Assembly: GCF_032922745.1 (NCBI RefSeq)
Contig: NZ_CP136693.1
Span: forward strand, 2,294,001-2,358,000
Direction: 5' to 3'
DNA length: 64,000 nucleotides
Source: Marinobacter salarius
Lineage (GTDB): Bacteria; Pseudomonadota; Gammaproteobacteria; Pseudomonadales; Oleiphilaceae
Position 1 is the stretch's first letter. Each line of letters starts with the position of its first letter. The notes under the pieces were generated by a model, which saw only the letters and a list, made by a program, of their open reading frames with translations, did no database searches and was not told the DNA's origin. A program made the translations under genes and the position numbers. Positions 32,271 through 40,251 of the stretch are shown here, one piece after another.

Positions 32271-32416
32271 TGTTATCTACTACTCACCAGTCCATTGTCA
32301 GATGCGGTGCCGGCCCGGTCTTGGTATGCTTTGGCACCTTGCGCAATCAGAAGGGCACCAGTATAGCGTTTTGTGCGTGCCCTGACGTGGATAATTGTAA
32401 AAAGTGAGAACACATC

Positions 32417-32899
32417 ATGCCCTCTTTTGACATTGTTTCTGAAATCGACATGCACGAAGTGACCAACGCCGTGGACCAGGCCAAGCGCGAGCTGGGCAAT
32501 CGCTGGGACTTCAAGAACGTGGACGCGGACATCGAACTGGACGACAAAGGCATCACCGTCAGCGCGGAGCAGGAATTCCAGTTGGAGCAGTTAATGGACA
32601 TGCTGCGAATGGCCTTCGCCAAGCGCAATATCGATTCCCGGGCGCTGTCTGAAGACGGCGAGAGCAAAGCCGGCAAGCTGGTCAAACAGCACCTGCAATT
32701 GAAGCAGGGGATCGAAACCGACATGGCCAAGAAGATCGTCAAGATGATCAAGGACGGCAAGCTCAAAGTGCAGGCCAGCATTGAAGGTGACAAGGTGCGG
32801 GTGAAAGGGAAAAAACGCGACGACCTGCAGACAGCCATCGCCTTGCTGAAGGAAGCGGAACTGGATATCCCGCTGCAGTTCAACAATTTCCGCGACTGA
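32417..32899 (+). CDS. yajQ: YajQ family cyclic-di-GMP-binding protein
   Basis: A 160-residue protein of the usual YajQ (UPF0234) length, starting MPSFDIVSEIDMHEVTNAVD and containing KRELGNRWDFKNVDADIELD. It ends DIPLQFNNFRD, a strongly conserved finish. The family folds as two ferredoxin-like domains. Homologues bind cyclic di-GMP and interact with transcription factors in Xanthomonas and Pseudomonas, and others bind nucleic acid. The stop codon lies in the same frame as the next gene, 15 bases before an unusual potential start codon. Confidence 0.95.
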   Translation: MPSFDIVSEIDMHEVTNAVDQAKRELGNRWDFKNVDADIELDDKGITVSAEQEFQLEQLMDMLRMAFAKRNIDSRALSEDGESKAGKLVKQHLQLKQGIETDMAKKIVKMIKDGKLKVQASIEGDKVRVKGKKRDDLQTAIALLKEAELDIPLQFNNFRD

Positions 32900-32986
32900 A
32901 CCGGGAGCAATACCATCTTATCCGGCAACACCCTGGCACTGCTCAAGGAAACTCTCCACACCTACACGCGCTGGCAGGTTGTCGCG

Positions 32987-34300
32987 TTGTTGTTTCTCGG
33001 TTTTTCGGCCGGCCTGCCATTTCTGCTGGTGTTTTCCACGCTGAACGCAAGGTTGGCGGATGTAGGGGTGGAAACGGCCACCATCGGTTTTTTCAGTTGG
33101 CTGGGTATAACCTATTCCATCAAGGTGTTCTGGGCACCGGTGGTAGACCGATTGAAATTGCCACTTCTCGACAGGCTTTTGGGCAAGCGCCGGAGTTGGA
33201 TATTATTGGCCCAGGCGGGCATCGCAACGGGCCTGTACCTCATGGCCCACGTGGACGCCACCGTGGCCCCGGAGATGATGGCATTCTGCGGTTTGCTGGT
33301 GGCTTTTTCATCGGCCACCCAGGATGTGGCCATTGACGCCTACCGGATCGAAATCGCAGAAGAGCGCCTGCAGGCCGCGCTGGCGGCCACCTACATCTTC
33401 GGCTACCGGCTGGCTTTGCTGGTCGCCGGGGCCGGAGCCTTGTATCTTGCGGAATTCTGGTCCTGGCAGGTGTCTTACGAAGTCATGGCGCTGCTCGTTG
33501 GCGTGGGTATGGCGACGGTACTGATCGTACGTGAGCCTGGGGTCAATCACTTTGCCGCCGCTCAGGACATCGCCGAAAAGATCGAGCACGAAGCCAGCAA
33601 ACGAACCCATCTGAACCCGCGCCTGGCCAGGTTTGTGGGTTGGTTCTATGCCGCCATCGCCGGACCGTTTCTGGATTTTTTTCGCCGCTACAAAGAGCTG
33701 GCAATCCTGATACTGGTCATGGTCGCGGTGTACCGCATTTCTGACATTGCCATGGGGGTTATGGCCAACCCTTTTTACCTGGACTTCATGGGCTTCTCCA
33801 AAACCCAGGTGGCCGACGTCACCAAAATCTTCGGCTTCTTCATGACCATCGCCGGTTCGCTGGTGGGCGGCGTTCTCGTAGTTCGATACGGTGTGCGTCG
33901 CATCCTGCTGGCCGGCGCCATCATGACCGCAGCCACTAACCTGCTGTTTGTCGTTCTGGCGCAATACCCGCCCAACATCGCCACATTGGCACTGGTGGTT
34001 AGCGCCGATAATCTCAGTGGTGGCATCGCCAATGTGGCATTGATAGCGTGGCTGTCCAGCATGACCAGCGCGGCCTTCACCGCCACCCAATACGCCCTGT
34101 TCAGCTCCCTGATGACACTGCCCGGAAAATTCATCGGTGGCTTCTCCGGCATCGTCGTGGCCGGATTCGGTTACGCGGAATTTTTCCTGGTCGCCGGCAT
34201 AATGGGCGTTCCCGCCATACTGCTGGCCATATACATGATGCGCAAAGGCGAACGCCTGGACGCCCTGGCACCGCGGAACGAAGCTGTCGAGTCGTCATGA
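32987..34300 (+). CDS. ampG: AmpG-like muropeptide permease
   Basis: A 437-residue (or longer) MFS inner-membrane permease that imports anhydro-muropeptides for cell-wall recycling. Conserved segments are LLFLGFSAGLPFLLVFSTLN, ITYSIKVFWAPVVDRL and SSATQDVAIDAYRIEIAEE. Further segments are YIFGYRLALLVAGAGALYLA and TAFSALMTLPGKFIGGFSG-like motifs near the C-terminus. There are about 12 hydrophobic spans. TTG 32987 is the first ordinary start codon, but family members carry about 20 residues before this point. The open frame does extend upstream with good sequence (LLKETLHTYTRWQVVA) to an ATC at 32915 behind GGAG. The last four bases overlap the next gene (ATGA). Confidence 0.88.
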   Translation: MLFLGFSAGLPFLLVFSTLNARLADVGVETATIGFFSWLGITYSIKVFWAPVVDRLKLPLLDRLLGKRRSWILLAQAGIATGLYLMAHVDATVAPEMMAFCGLLVAFSSATQDVAIDAYRIEIAEERLQAALAATYIFGYRLALLVAGAGALYLAEFWSWQVSYEVMALLVGVGMATVLIVREPGVNHFAAAQDIAEKIEHEASKRTHLNPRLARFVGWFYAAIAGPFLDFFRRYKELAILILVMVAVYRISDIAMGVMANPFYLDFMGFSKTQVADVTKIFGFFMTIAGSLVGGVLVVRYGVRRILLAGAIMTAATNLLFVVLAQYPPNIATLALVVSADNLSGGIANVALIAWLSSMTSAAFTATQYALFSSLMTLPGKFIGGFSGIVVAGFGYAEFFLVAGIMGVPAILLAIYMMRKGERLDALAPRNEAVESS

Positions 34301-34608
34301 CCGAACCCACCAAAGACCAAAAAATCTGGCAAGTTGTCGCCGCCATCCCCGTCGGCCGGGTCGCCAGCTACGGCCAGGTTGCCAATATGGCTGGTCTGGG
34401 CCGACAGGCGCGTTACATTGGCAAGGCCCTGGGTAAGCTGCCTGAAGGGCACGCCATTCCCTGGTACCGCGTGATCCGCAGCAACGGGCAGATTGCGTTT
34501 CCGATTGGGAGTGAGGCATTTGAGGTGCAGGCGCAGAGTTTGCGGGAGGAGGGAGTTGTGGTTGTTGATGGCAGGATTTCGATGAAGCAATTCCAGTGGC
34601 GCCCGTAA
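34297..34608 (+). CDS. Alkyltransferase-like protein (ATL, MGMT fold)
   Basis: A 103-residue DNA-binding domain of the O6-alkylguanine-DNA alkyltransferase family. The active-site motif PCHRV is replaced by PWYRV at residues 55-59. Trp56 therefore stands where the alkyl-accepting Cys should be. Such ATL proteins flip out O6-alkylguanine and flag it for nucleotide excision repair instead of reversing it. Other family features are present: GRVASYGQVANMAGLGRQAR with the helix-turn-helix and arginine finger. It starts inside the ampG stop codon (ATGA), so translation is coupled. Confidence 0.92.
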   Translation: MTEPTKDQKIWQVVAAIPVGRVASYGQVANMAGLGRQARYIGKALGKLPEGHAIPWYRVIRSNGQIAFPIGSEAFEVQAQSLREEGVVVVDGRISMKQFQWRP

Positions 34609-34667
34609 CTTCTAGCGTGGTGTAGCTTGGAGTCACGTAGCGATCCCACCAGAAGTCCAGTCGGGCA

Positions 34668-34751
34668 GGGGGTGATGCCAAATTTTTCTGCCAGAAAAAG
34701 ATGTTTGAGCAAAGCGAGTTCTTTTTCAAAGAAAAATTTGGCATCACCCCC
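34668..34751. repeat. Variable-arm palindrome, family B, copy 2
   Basis: A perfect 22-base inverted repeat (34668-34689 and 34730-34751; outer GGGGGTGATGCC/GGCATCACCCCC) encloses a 40-base core, GCCAGAAAAAGATGTTTGAG through GAGTTCTTTTTCAA. The core matches the inverted core at 18813-18853; the arms differ outside the few bases next to the core. It lies between convergent genes. Confidence 0.85.
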
Positions 34752-34795
34752 TAGCCAGCCCCCAATCCCTCCAGGCTAGGGACGCAAGTCAAACG

Positions 34796-35557
34796 CTAAA
34801 GTCGAAGCGCCCCATCAACCTCAATCATCCGCCCCGACATATAGTCATTCTCAAAAATAAACGCCGCCGCAGACGCAATTTCCTCCGGCTTACCCATACG
34901 CTTCAAGGGAATACCAGCGGTCATCTTCTCAAGGGCCTCCGGTTTCATCGAAGCCGTCATCTCAGTCTCGATAAAGCCAGGCGCAATCCCCATGCACCGA
35001 ATGCCATAACGGGCAAGCTCCTTGGCCCACACCGGCACCAACGCCGAAACCCCCGCCTTGGCAGCGGAATAATTGCTCTGGCCCATATTCCCGGCACGGG
35101 AAATCGAAGCAATATTGATAATCGCACCCTGATCGCCATTCTTGATCATCTGCGTGGACGCCTCGCGGCCGCACAGGAAAACCCCCGTCAGATTTACATC
35201 GATCACCGACTGCCACTGAGACAGCTCCATGCGCTTCTCCACCTGGCCGTCCTTAACCTTCACCATCAGCCCATCCCGAAGGATACCCGCGTTGTTAATC
35301 AACCCGTTAAGCTGACCAAAATCCGCCACGATGGCCTCAAACGTCTTCTCAACATCTTCTTCTTTGGCAACGTTGCAAACATAGATTCTGGCGTCTCCCC
35401 CAGCTTTTTTACAGGAAGCTGCAGCTTCCTCCAGCTTCTCCGGCATCAGGTCAATCAGCGCCAGGCGTGCGCCTCTTGCGGCCAGGTATTCAGCCATGGC
35501 TCGGCCCAGTCCCTGGCCGCCACCGGTAATCGCAATCACGGAATCTTGAAGTTTCAT
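34796..35557 (-). CDS. SDR-family reductase, FabG-like
   Basis: A 253-residue classical short-chain dehydrogenase. The cofactor motif TGGGQGLG is at residues 11-18, NNAG follows near 88, and the catalytic Ser-Tyr-Lys set is in NIASISRAGNMGQSNYSAAK. The C-terminus MSGRMIEVDGALRL resembles 3-oxoacyl-ACP reductase. The TGG start of the nucleotide site and the RxALID acidic residue after the second strand leave the NAD/NADP choice open. It stands alone, convergent with the ATL gene. The exact substrate (3-oxoacyl thioester or another ketone) is not determined. Confidence 0.87.
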   Translation of the reverse strand: MKLQDSVIAITGGGQGLGRAMAEYLAARGARLALIDLMPEKLEEAAASCKKAGGDARIYVCNVAKEEDVEKTFEAIVADFGQLNGLINNAGILRDGLMVKVKDGQVEKRMELSQWQSVIDVNLTGVFLCGREASTQMIKNGDQGAIINIASISRAGNMGQSNYSAAKAGVSALVPVWAKELARYGIRCMGIAPGFIETEMTASMKPEALEKMTAGIPLKRMGKPEEIASAAAFIFENDYMSGRMIEVDGALRL

Positions 35558-35654
35558 GTTTTGCCCTAAAGTTAACCATTAGCGAAAGCGGCGAGTATAT
35601 CAGAGGTTTTTACGGTCGCAGCAACCAGACTACTGTTCACTCCGGGAGGCTCAT

Positions 35655-36242
35655 TTGGGCATTTTTCTGTTTCTATTCATTGTTATGCCCATCGTCGAAA
35701 TGACGATTCTAATCAAAGTCGGCACCATGATTGGCGCCCTGAACACCATTGGCCTCGTTCTCTTGACGGCCATCATTGGTGCCGCCCTGCTGCGGCAACA
35801 AGGGTTGGCAACCCTGCTGAAGGCCAATCAGCGCCTCAATAGTGGGGAGTTGCCGGCCAAGGAAGTGGCGGAAGGCCTGATCCTGGCCGTAGGCGGTGCC
35901 TTGCTACTGACACCGGGGTTCGTCACTGACACCGTAGGTTTCCTTTGTCTGATTCCCGGTACCCGCCACTGGTTCGCTGCCCAGGCCCTGAAACGGATGG
36001 TGGTGGCCGGCCAATCCGGCGGCTTCACATTTACCGGAGGCCAGCAAGGGCCTTTCCAGGGGCAGGGACCCTTTGGGGGTAACGAAGGGCCGTTCGGGCG
36101 TCAAAGTCCTTTCGACAGGAACGATGACATTATTGAAGGGGAATACCGCGACGAAACCGAGCGAGACTACGATCGCCTGAACCGGAACACCGATGGCCGA
36201 GCGGGTAGTGATCAGGAGGATGATCGACCGAAAAAAAACTGA
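35655..36242 (+). CDS. fxsA: FxsA family cytoplasmic-membrane protein
   Basis: A 195-residue protein with N-terminal membrane segments: MGIFLFLFIVMPIVEMTILI and MIGALNTIGLVLLTAIIGAA, then GGALLLTPGFVTDTVGFLCL. These match FxsA, whose overexpression relieves phage exclusion by F plasmid in E. coli. The C-terminal 70 residues are hydrophilic, rich in Gly, Asn and Arg (GPFQGQGPFGGNEGPFGRQS) and show short repeats of GPFGxN. The TTG start has GGGAGG five bases upstream. It lies just before groESL but is separated from it by a heat-shock promoter. Confidence 0.9.
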   Translation: MGIFLFLFIVMPIVEMTILIKVGTMIGALNTIGLVLLTAIIGAALLRQQGLATLLKANQRLNSGELPAKEVAEGLILAVGGALLLTPGFVTDTVGFLCLIPGTRHWFAAQALKRMVVAGQSGGFTFTGGQQGPFQGQGPFGGNEGPFGRQSPFDRNDDIIEGEYRDETERDYDRLNRNTDGRAGSDQEDDRPKKN

Positions 36243-36261
36243 AAAATTTTTTCGGCGAAGT

Positions 36262-36289
36262 GTTGAAAACGCACCGGCCACCCCCACAT
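36262..36289 (+). promoter_or_regulatory. Sigma-32 heat-shock promoter of groESL
   Basis: GTTGAAA (36262-36268), 13 bases, then CCCCACAT (36282-36289). This is close to the RpoH consensus CTTGAAA-N13-CCCCATNT and lies 115 bases before groES. Confidence 0.8.
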
Positions 36290-36404
36290 AGGATTCACAA
36301 GTTCGCTGCGGGCTAATAACCGCTGTAAAACAGTTGGTTAAAGGCTCCGGCTTTTAACGCAACCATCATTGCCAAACCTAACCTGACATTGGAGATATCG
36401 AGCA

Positions 36405-36692
36405 ATGAAAATTCGTCCGCTACACGATCGTGTTGTCGTGCGCCGTAAGGAAGAAGAAGAGAAAACAGCTGGTGGCATCGTGCTGCCGGGTAATGCCAAA
36501 GAGAAGCCGTCCCAGGGCGAAGTTATCGCCGTAGGCAATGGCCGTATTCTCGACAATGGCGAAACCCGTGCGCTGGCGGTAAAGGTGGGTGACACCGTAG
36601 TCTTTGGCCAGTATGCCGGTAACACCGTAAAGGTTGATGGCGAAGACCTGCTCATCATGAGCGAAAACGACATTTTCGGCGTTCTCGAGTAA
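36405..36692 (+). CDS. groES: Co-chaperonin GroES
   Basis: A 95-residue subunit of the heptameric lid of the chaperonin. It has MKIRPLHDRVVVRRKEEEEK, the mobile loop around TAGGIVLPGNAKEKPSQGEV, and the roof segment after KVGDTVVFGQYAGNTVKVDG. It ends in LLIMSENDIFGVLE. The length and order are canonical. It is the first gene of the groESL operon, 65 bases before groEL. Confidence 0.98.
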   Translation: MKIRPLHDRVVVRRKEEEEKTAGGIVLPGNAKEKPSQGEVIAVGNGRILDNGETRALAVKVGDTVVFGQYAGNTVKVDGEDLLIMSENDIFGVLE

Positions 36693-36757
36693 GCGCTCGG
36701 TTACGCAGCAATCCGATTGAACGATTGAATTGGGTTTAACGAACAGGAATAGATGAC

Positions 36758-38410
36758 ATGGCAGCAAAAGACGTTAGATTCGGTGACAGCGCCCGTAAAC
36801 GCATGGTTCAGGGTGTCAACATCCTGGCGGACGCAGTTAAGGTAACCTTGGGCCCGAAAGGCCGTAACGTGGTTCTGGACAAGTCCTTTGGCGCACCAAC
36901 CGTCACCAAGGACGGCGTATCCGTCGCCAAGGAAATCGAGCTGAAAGACAAGTTCGAGAACATGGGTGCCCAGATGGTCAAGGAAGTTGCTTCCCAGACC
37001 AACGACACTGCTGGTGACGGCACCACCACTGCGACCGTTCTGGCGCAGGCGATCGTAAGGGAAGGCATCAAGGCCGTGACCGCCGGCATGAATCCGATGG
37101 ATCTCAAGCGTGGCATCGACAAGGCGACCACCGTTGCCGTCCAGGCCATCCGCGACCTGTCCAAGCCTTGCGACGATAGCCGCAATATTGCCCAGGTAGG
37201 CACTATCTCTGCCAACGGCGACGAGACTATCGGTCAGCTGATCGCAGACGCGATGGAGAAGGTTGGCAAGGAAGGCGTCATCACCGTTGAGGAAGGTCGT
37301 GGCCTGGAAGACGAGCTGGACGTAGTGGAAGGTATGCAGTTCGACCGTGGCTTCCTGTCTCCGTACTTCATCAACAACCAGGAAAACATGTCCACCGAAC
37401 TGGATGACCCGTACATCCTGCTGGTTGACAAGAAGATCTCCAACATTCGTGAGCTTCTGCCGGTTCTGGAATCTGTGGCCAAGGCTGGTAAGCCTTTGCA
37501 GATCATTGCCGAAGACATCGAAGGTGAAGCGCTGGCGACTCTGGTCGTGAACAACATGCGCGGCATTGTGAAAGTAAATGCTGTGAAGGCGCCCGGCTTC
37601 GGCGACCGTCGCAAGGAAATGCTGCAGGACATCGCTATCCTGACCGGCGGCACTGTTATTTCCGAAGAAGTCGGCCTGTCTCTGGAAAACACCTCCATTG
37701 ATGACCTGGGCACTGCCAAGCGTGTCAACGTCACCAAGGAAAACACCACCATTATTGGCGGTGCTGGTGCCCAGGGTGATATCGAAGCCCGCGTTGAGCA
37801 GATCCGCAAGCAGATCGAAGACAGCTCTTCCGACTACGACAAGGAAAAGCTCCAGGAGCGCGTGGCCAAGCTGGCTGGCGGTGTAGCCGTCATCAAGGTA
37901 GGCGCCGGTTCCGAAGTGGAAATGAAAGAGAAGAAGGCCCGCGTTGAAGACGCTCTGCACTCTACCCGCGCTGCGGTTGAAGAGGGCATTGTGCCAGGCG
38001 GCGGTGTTACCCTGATCCGTGCCATTGCGGCACTGGACAAGGTGGATGCCATCAACGAAGAGCAGAAGGCTGGTGTGAACATCCTGCGCCGTGCCATGGA
38101 AGCTCCGCTGCGCCAGATCGTGACCAACGCCGGTGGCGAAGCCTCCGTTGTGGTGAACAAGATTCTGGAAGGCGAAGGTTCCTTCGGCTACAACGCGTCT
38201 ACCGAAGCGTTCGGTGACATGCTCGAAATGGGTATCCTTGATCCCGCCAAAGTGACCCGCTCTGCGCTGCAGGCCGCCGCTTCCGTGGCTTCCCTGATCA
38301 TCACCACCGAGGCGATGATTGCGGATGAGCCGGAAGAAGAAGGTGCCGGCGGCGGTATGCCGGACATGGGTGGTATGGGCGGAATGGGAGGTATGGGCGG
38401 CATGATGTAA
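36758..38410 (+). CDS. groEL: Chaperonin GroEL
   Basis: A 550-residue chaperonin subunit that forms the double-ring folding chamber with GroES. Hallmarks are LGPKGRNVVLDKSFGAPTVT (nucleotide-binding), NDTAGDGTTTATVLAQAIV with the catalytic Asp region, and EDALHSTRAAVEEGIVPGGG. The C-terminus is the usual Gly-Gly-Met repeat tail (GGMGGMGGMGGMM). The gene is cotranscribed with groES from a sigma-32-like promoter and ends at a strong terminator. Codon use is typical of highly expressed genes. Confidence 0.99.
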   Translation: MAAKDVRFGDSARKRMVQGVNILADAVKVTLGPKGRNVVLDKSFGAPTVTKDGVSVAKEIELKDKFENMGAQMVKEVASQTNDTAGDGTTTATVLAQAIVREGIKAVTAGMNPMDLKRGIDKATTVAVQAIRDLSKPCDDSRNIAQVGTISANGDETIGQLIADAMEKVGKEGVITVEEGRGLEDELDVVEGMQFDRGFLSPYFINNQENMSTELDDPYILLVDKKISNIRELLPVLESVAKAGKPLQIIAEDIEGEALATLVVNNMRGIVKVNAVKAPGFGDRRKEMLQDIAILTGGTVISEEVGLSLENTSIDDLGTAKRVNVTKENTTIIGGAGAQGDIEARVEQIRKQIEDSSSDYDKEKLQERVAKLAGGVAVIKVGAGSEVEMKEKKARVEDALHSTRAAVEEGIVPGGGVTLIRAIAALDKVDAINEEQKAGVNILRRAMEAPLRQIVTNAGGEASVVVNKILEGEGSFGYNASTEAFGDMLEMGILDPAKVTRSALQAAASVASLIITTEAMIADEPEEEGAGGGMPDMGGMGGMGGMGGMM

Positions 38411-38466
38411 TGCCAGCCTGACCCGGACCAATTCTCAGTTGTTGAGAAATGGCCCCATAAACCCGA

Positions 38467-38511
38467 AAAACCCCGCGTTGGTTCACACCGACGCGGGGTT
38501 TTTTGTTTTTT
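38467..38511 (+). terminator. Rho-independent terminator after groEL
   Basis: AACCCCGCGT/ACGCGGGGTT closes a 12-base loop and is followed by a long T-rich run. Confidence 0.9.
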
Positions 38512-38576
38512 TGTCATGAACTTGCGAAATGGCTTTGCTAGACTCGGCAACCGGCCATTCATCTTTGTGACACTGT

Positions 38577-39371
38577 ATGAGCGAAACCCCTGCAAAAGCC
38601 TTTCTCAGACCCGGCAAGATGTTACTGCTGGCCTTTGCCGGGGTGCTGATTTATCTGCTGGCGCTGGTGGTTTTTGTGCCGGCTGGATGGCTTTGGCATC
38701 AGGCGTCTGCCTATGTTGCTCTTCCACCGGAAGTTCAGGTCAGTCAGGTGTCTGGTAGAGTCTGGTCGGGCGCGGCCGGTGTGGTGGTTGCCGGTTACCC
38801 TCTGAGGCTTGAGTGGCAGTTGGGCGCGCCATCTGTTTCGGGATTATCGCTACCTGTCGACTTTTCACTGTCGTCGTCACAGTCTTCCGTGGGTGGCAAT
38901 GTTAGTCTCGGTTGGCAAGGGGCAGGCACCCTGAACGCCAGTGGTGATCTGGCGGTGGTTGAATTTGAGGACCTGATCCGACGCAGCGGTGGGGCGGTTA
39001 TTGAAGGCGACGTCACCATTGATCGATTGGTGTTGTCCTGGCAGGACAACCGTGTGACCCAGGCAGATGGTGTGGGTCGTTGGGCAGGAGGCCAGGTGAC
39101 CTGGCCCATGGGGAATAACGTTGGCCAGGCGGATTTCCCGCCCATGCGGGCGACGATGGACAGTACGGCCGATGGTATTGCGCTGGTCGTTTCAGAGCAG
39201 GGTGGGGGTGGCCCGGCAGCCGATGCCGAGATCCGCTGGAACGGCATGATGGAGTTGCGAGTTTATAAACGCATGATCGACCTGGCGGACCAGCCCTGGC
39301 CGGCTTCAGCAAGCCCCAGTGATGTCGTGTTCAGGGTCAAACAGCCGTTAATCCCGGGAGGTGCGTTGTGA
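38577..39371 (+). CDS. gspN: Type II secretion protein GspN
   Basis: A 264-residue inner-membrane protein with one N-terminal transmembrane helix (LLLAFAGVLIYLLALVVFVP) and a periplasmic beta-rich domain. Matches to the GspN family include VSQVSGRVWSGAAGVVVAGY and LRLEWQLGAPS near the N-terminus. GspN is an accessory, often dispensable, type II secretion component. It is first in a three-gene run, overlapping gspC by four bases. Assignment is from membrane topology, size, domain pattern and position beside gspC and gspD. Confidence 0.85.
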   Translation: MSETPAKAFLRPGKMLLLAFAGVLIYLLALVVFVPAGWLWHQASAYVALPPEVQVSQVSGRVWSGAAGVVVAGYPLRLEWQLGAPSVSGLSLPVDFSLSSSQSSVGGNVSLGWQGAGTLNASGDLAVVEFEDLIRRSGGAVIEGDVTIDRLVLSWQDNRVTQADGVGRWAGGQVTWPMGNNVGQADFPPMRATMDSTADGIALVVSEQGGGGPAADAEIRWNGMMELRVYKRMIDLADQPWPASASPSDVVFRVKQPLIPGGAL

Positions 39372-40219
39372 CGGCGATGGCGGCTGTAGCTGGTAGTCGG
39401 CGACTTCCCCGGTTGCTGGCCAATTTGTTACTGGTGGGTCTCGTGGTTTATGTTGCGCTGGTACTGGCGCAAACAACATGGCTCATCGCCTGGGACGACC
39501 GCCCGGTGGCCATGGCACCCGCCCTGGACAGCAGAGCGACTGTTTCAGGTGGCGGCCGATTACAGCCACTGGCAGCCCATCAGGTGTTTGGCAGGGCAGA
39601 GGAACAACCCCGTGTCGCGGAGGTGGTGCGTCGGTCGGCACCGGAAACCAGGCTTAACCTCAGGCTTGAAGGTGTGCTGGTAGCAGAGCGCCCGGAAGAC
39701 TCGGGTGCTATAGTTGCGGGAAGCAATGGCGTAACAGAGCACTATCGTGTGGGGGACGTTTTACCCGGTAACGCGGAACTGGCGGAAGTGGAGCCGGGCC
39801 GGGTGCTGATTCGCAGGAATGGGCAATACGAAACCCTGACGTTTGAAGAACAACTTTCTACGGGCCTGGTTGAGGGCGTGGAGGAACGTTCGGCGTCCTC
39901 GCCAGAGCAATTCCTGAGTGAGGCACGTGAACAGCTTGGATCCCAGGGGGTTGCGGCGCTTGCACCATACGGACTGAGTCCGACAGGAGAGGGCGGCACT
40001 TCCGGTTATGTGTACGATGGTTCCAGTGCCATGCTCAATGCCGTCAATCTCCAGGCCGGAGATGTGATTACCGCTGTTAACGGGCAGCGCCTGGGCGACC
40101 TTGAGCAAGATATGATGCTTTTTGAGAATTGGCGGTCTGAGCCGCAACTGGAAATAGAAATCGAACGGGACGGATCCATTCTGACCGTAAGCTATGCCAT
40201 ACCTGAACAGTGGCGATGA
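39368..40219 (+). CDS. gspC: Type II secretion protein GspC
   Basis: A 283-residue inner-membrane protein linking the secretin to the inner-membrane assembly. It has one transmembrane helix near residues 18-38 (LLLVGLVVYVALVLAQTTWL). The homology region includes APETRLNLRLEGVLVAERPE and SGAIVAGSNGVTEHYRVGDV. A C-terminal PDZ-like domain (about 195-283) has VNLQAGDVITAVNGQRLGDL. The GTG start overlaps gspN (GTGA). The PDZ domain is a probable substrate or secretin contact. Confidence 0.92.
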   Translation: MTAMAAVAGSRRLPRLLANLLLVGLVVYVALVLAQTTWLIAWDDRPVAMAPALDSRATVSGGGRLQPLAAHQVFGRAEEQPRVAEVVRRSAPETRLNLRLEGVLVAERPEDSGAIVAGSNGVTEHYRVGDVLPGNAELAEVEPGRVLIRRNGQYETLTFEEQLSTGLVEGVEERSASSPEQFLSEAREQLGSQGVAALAPYGLSPTGEGGTSGYVYDGSSAMLNAVNLQAGDVITAVNGQRLGDLEQDMMLFENWRSEPQLEIEIERDGSILTVSYAIPEQWR

Positions 40220-40251
40220 ACGGATTTAACGATACAGGACAATAACGCCAG

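Noticed and set aside
36701..38431. A 576-codon open frame opposite groEL
   Set aside because: It mirrors groEL codon structure, has no ribosome-binding site or recognisable domain, and groEL is certain.
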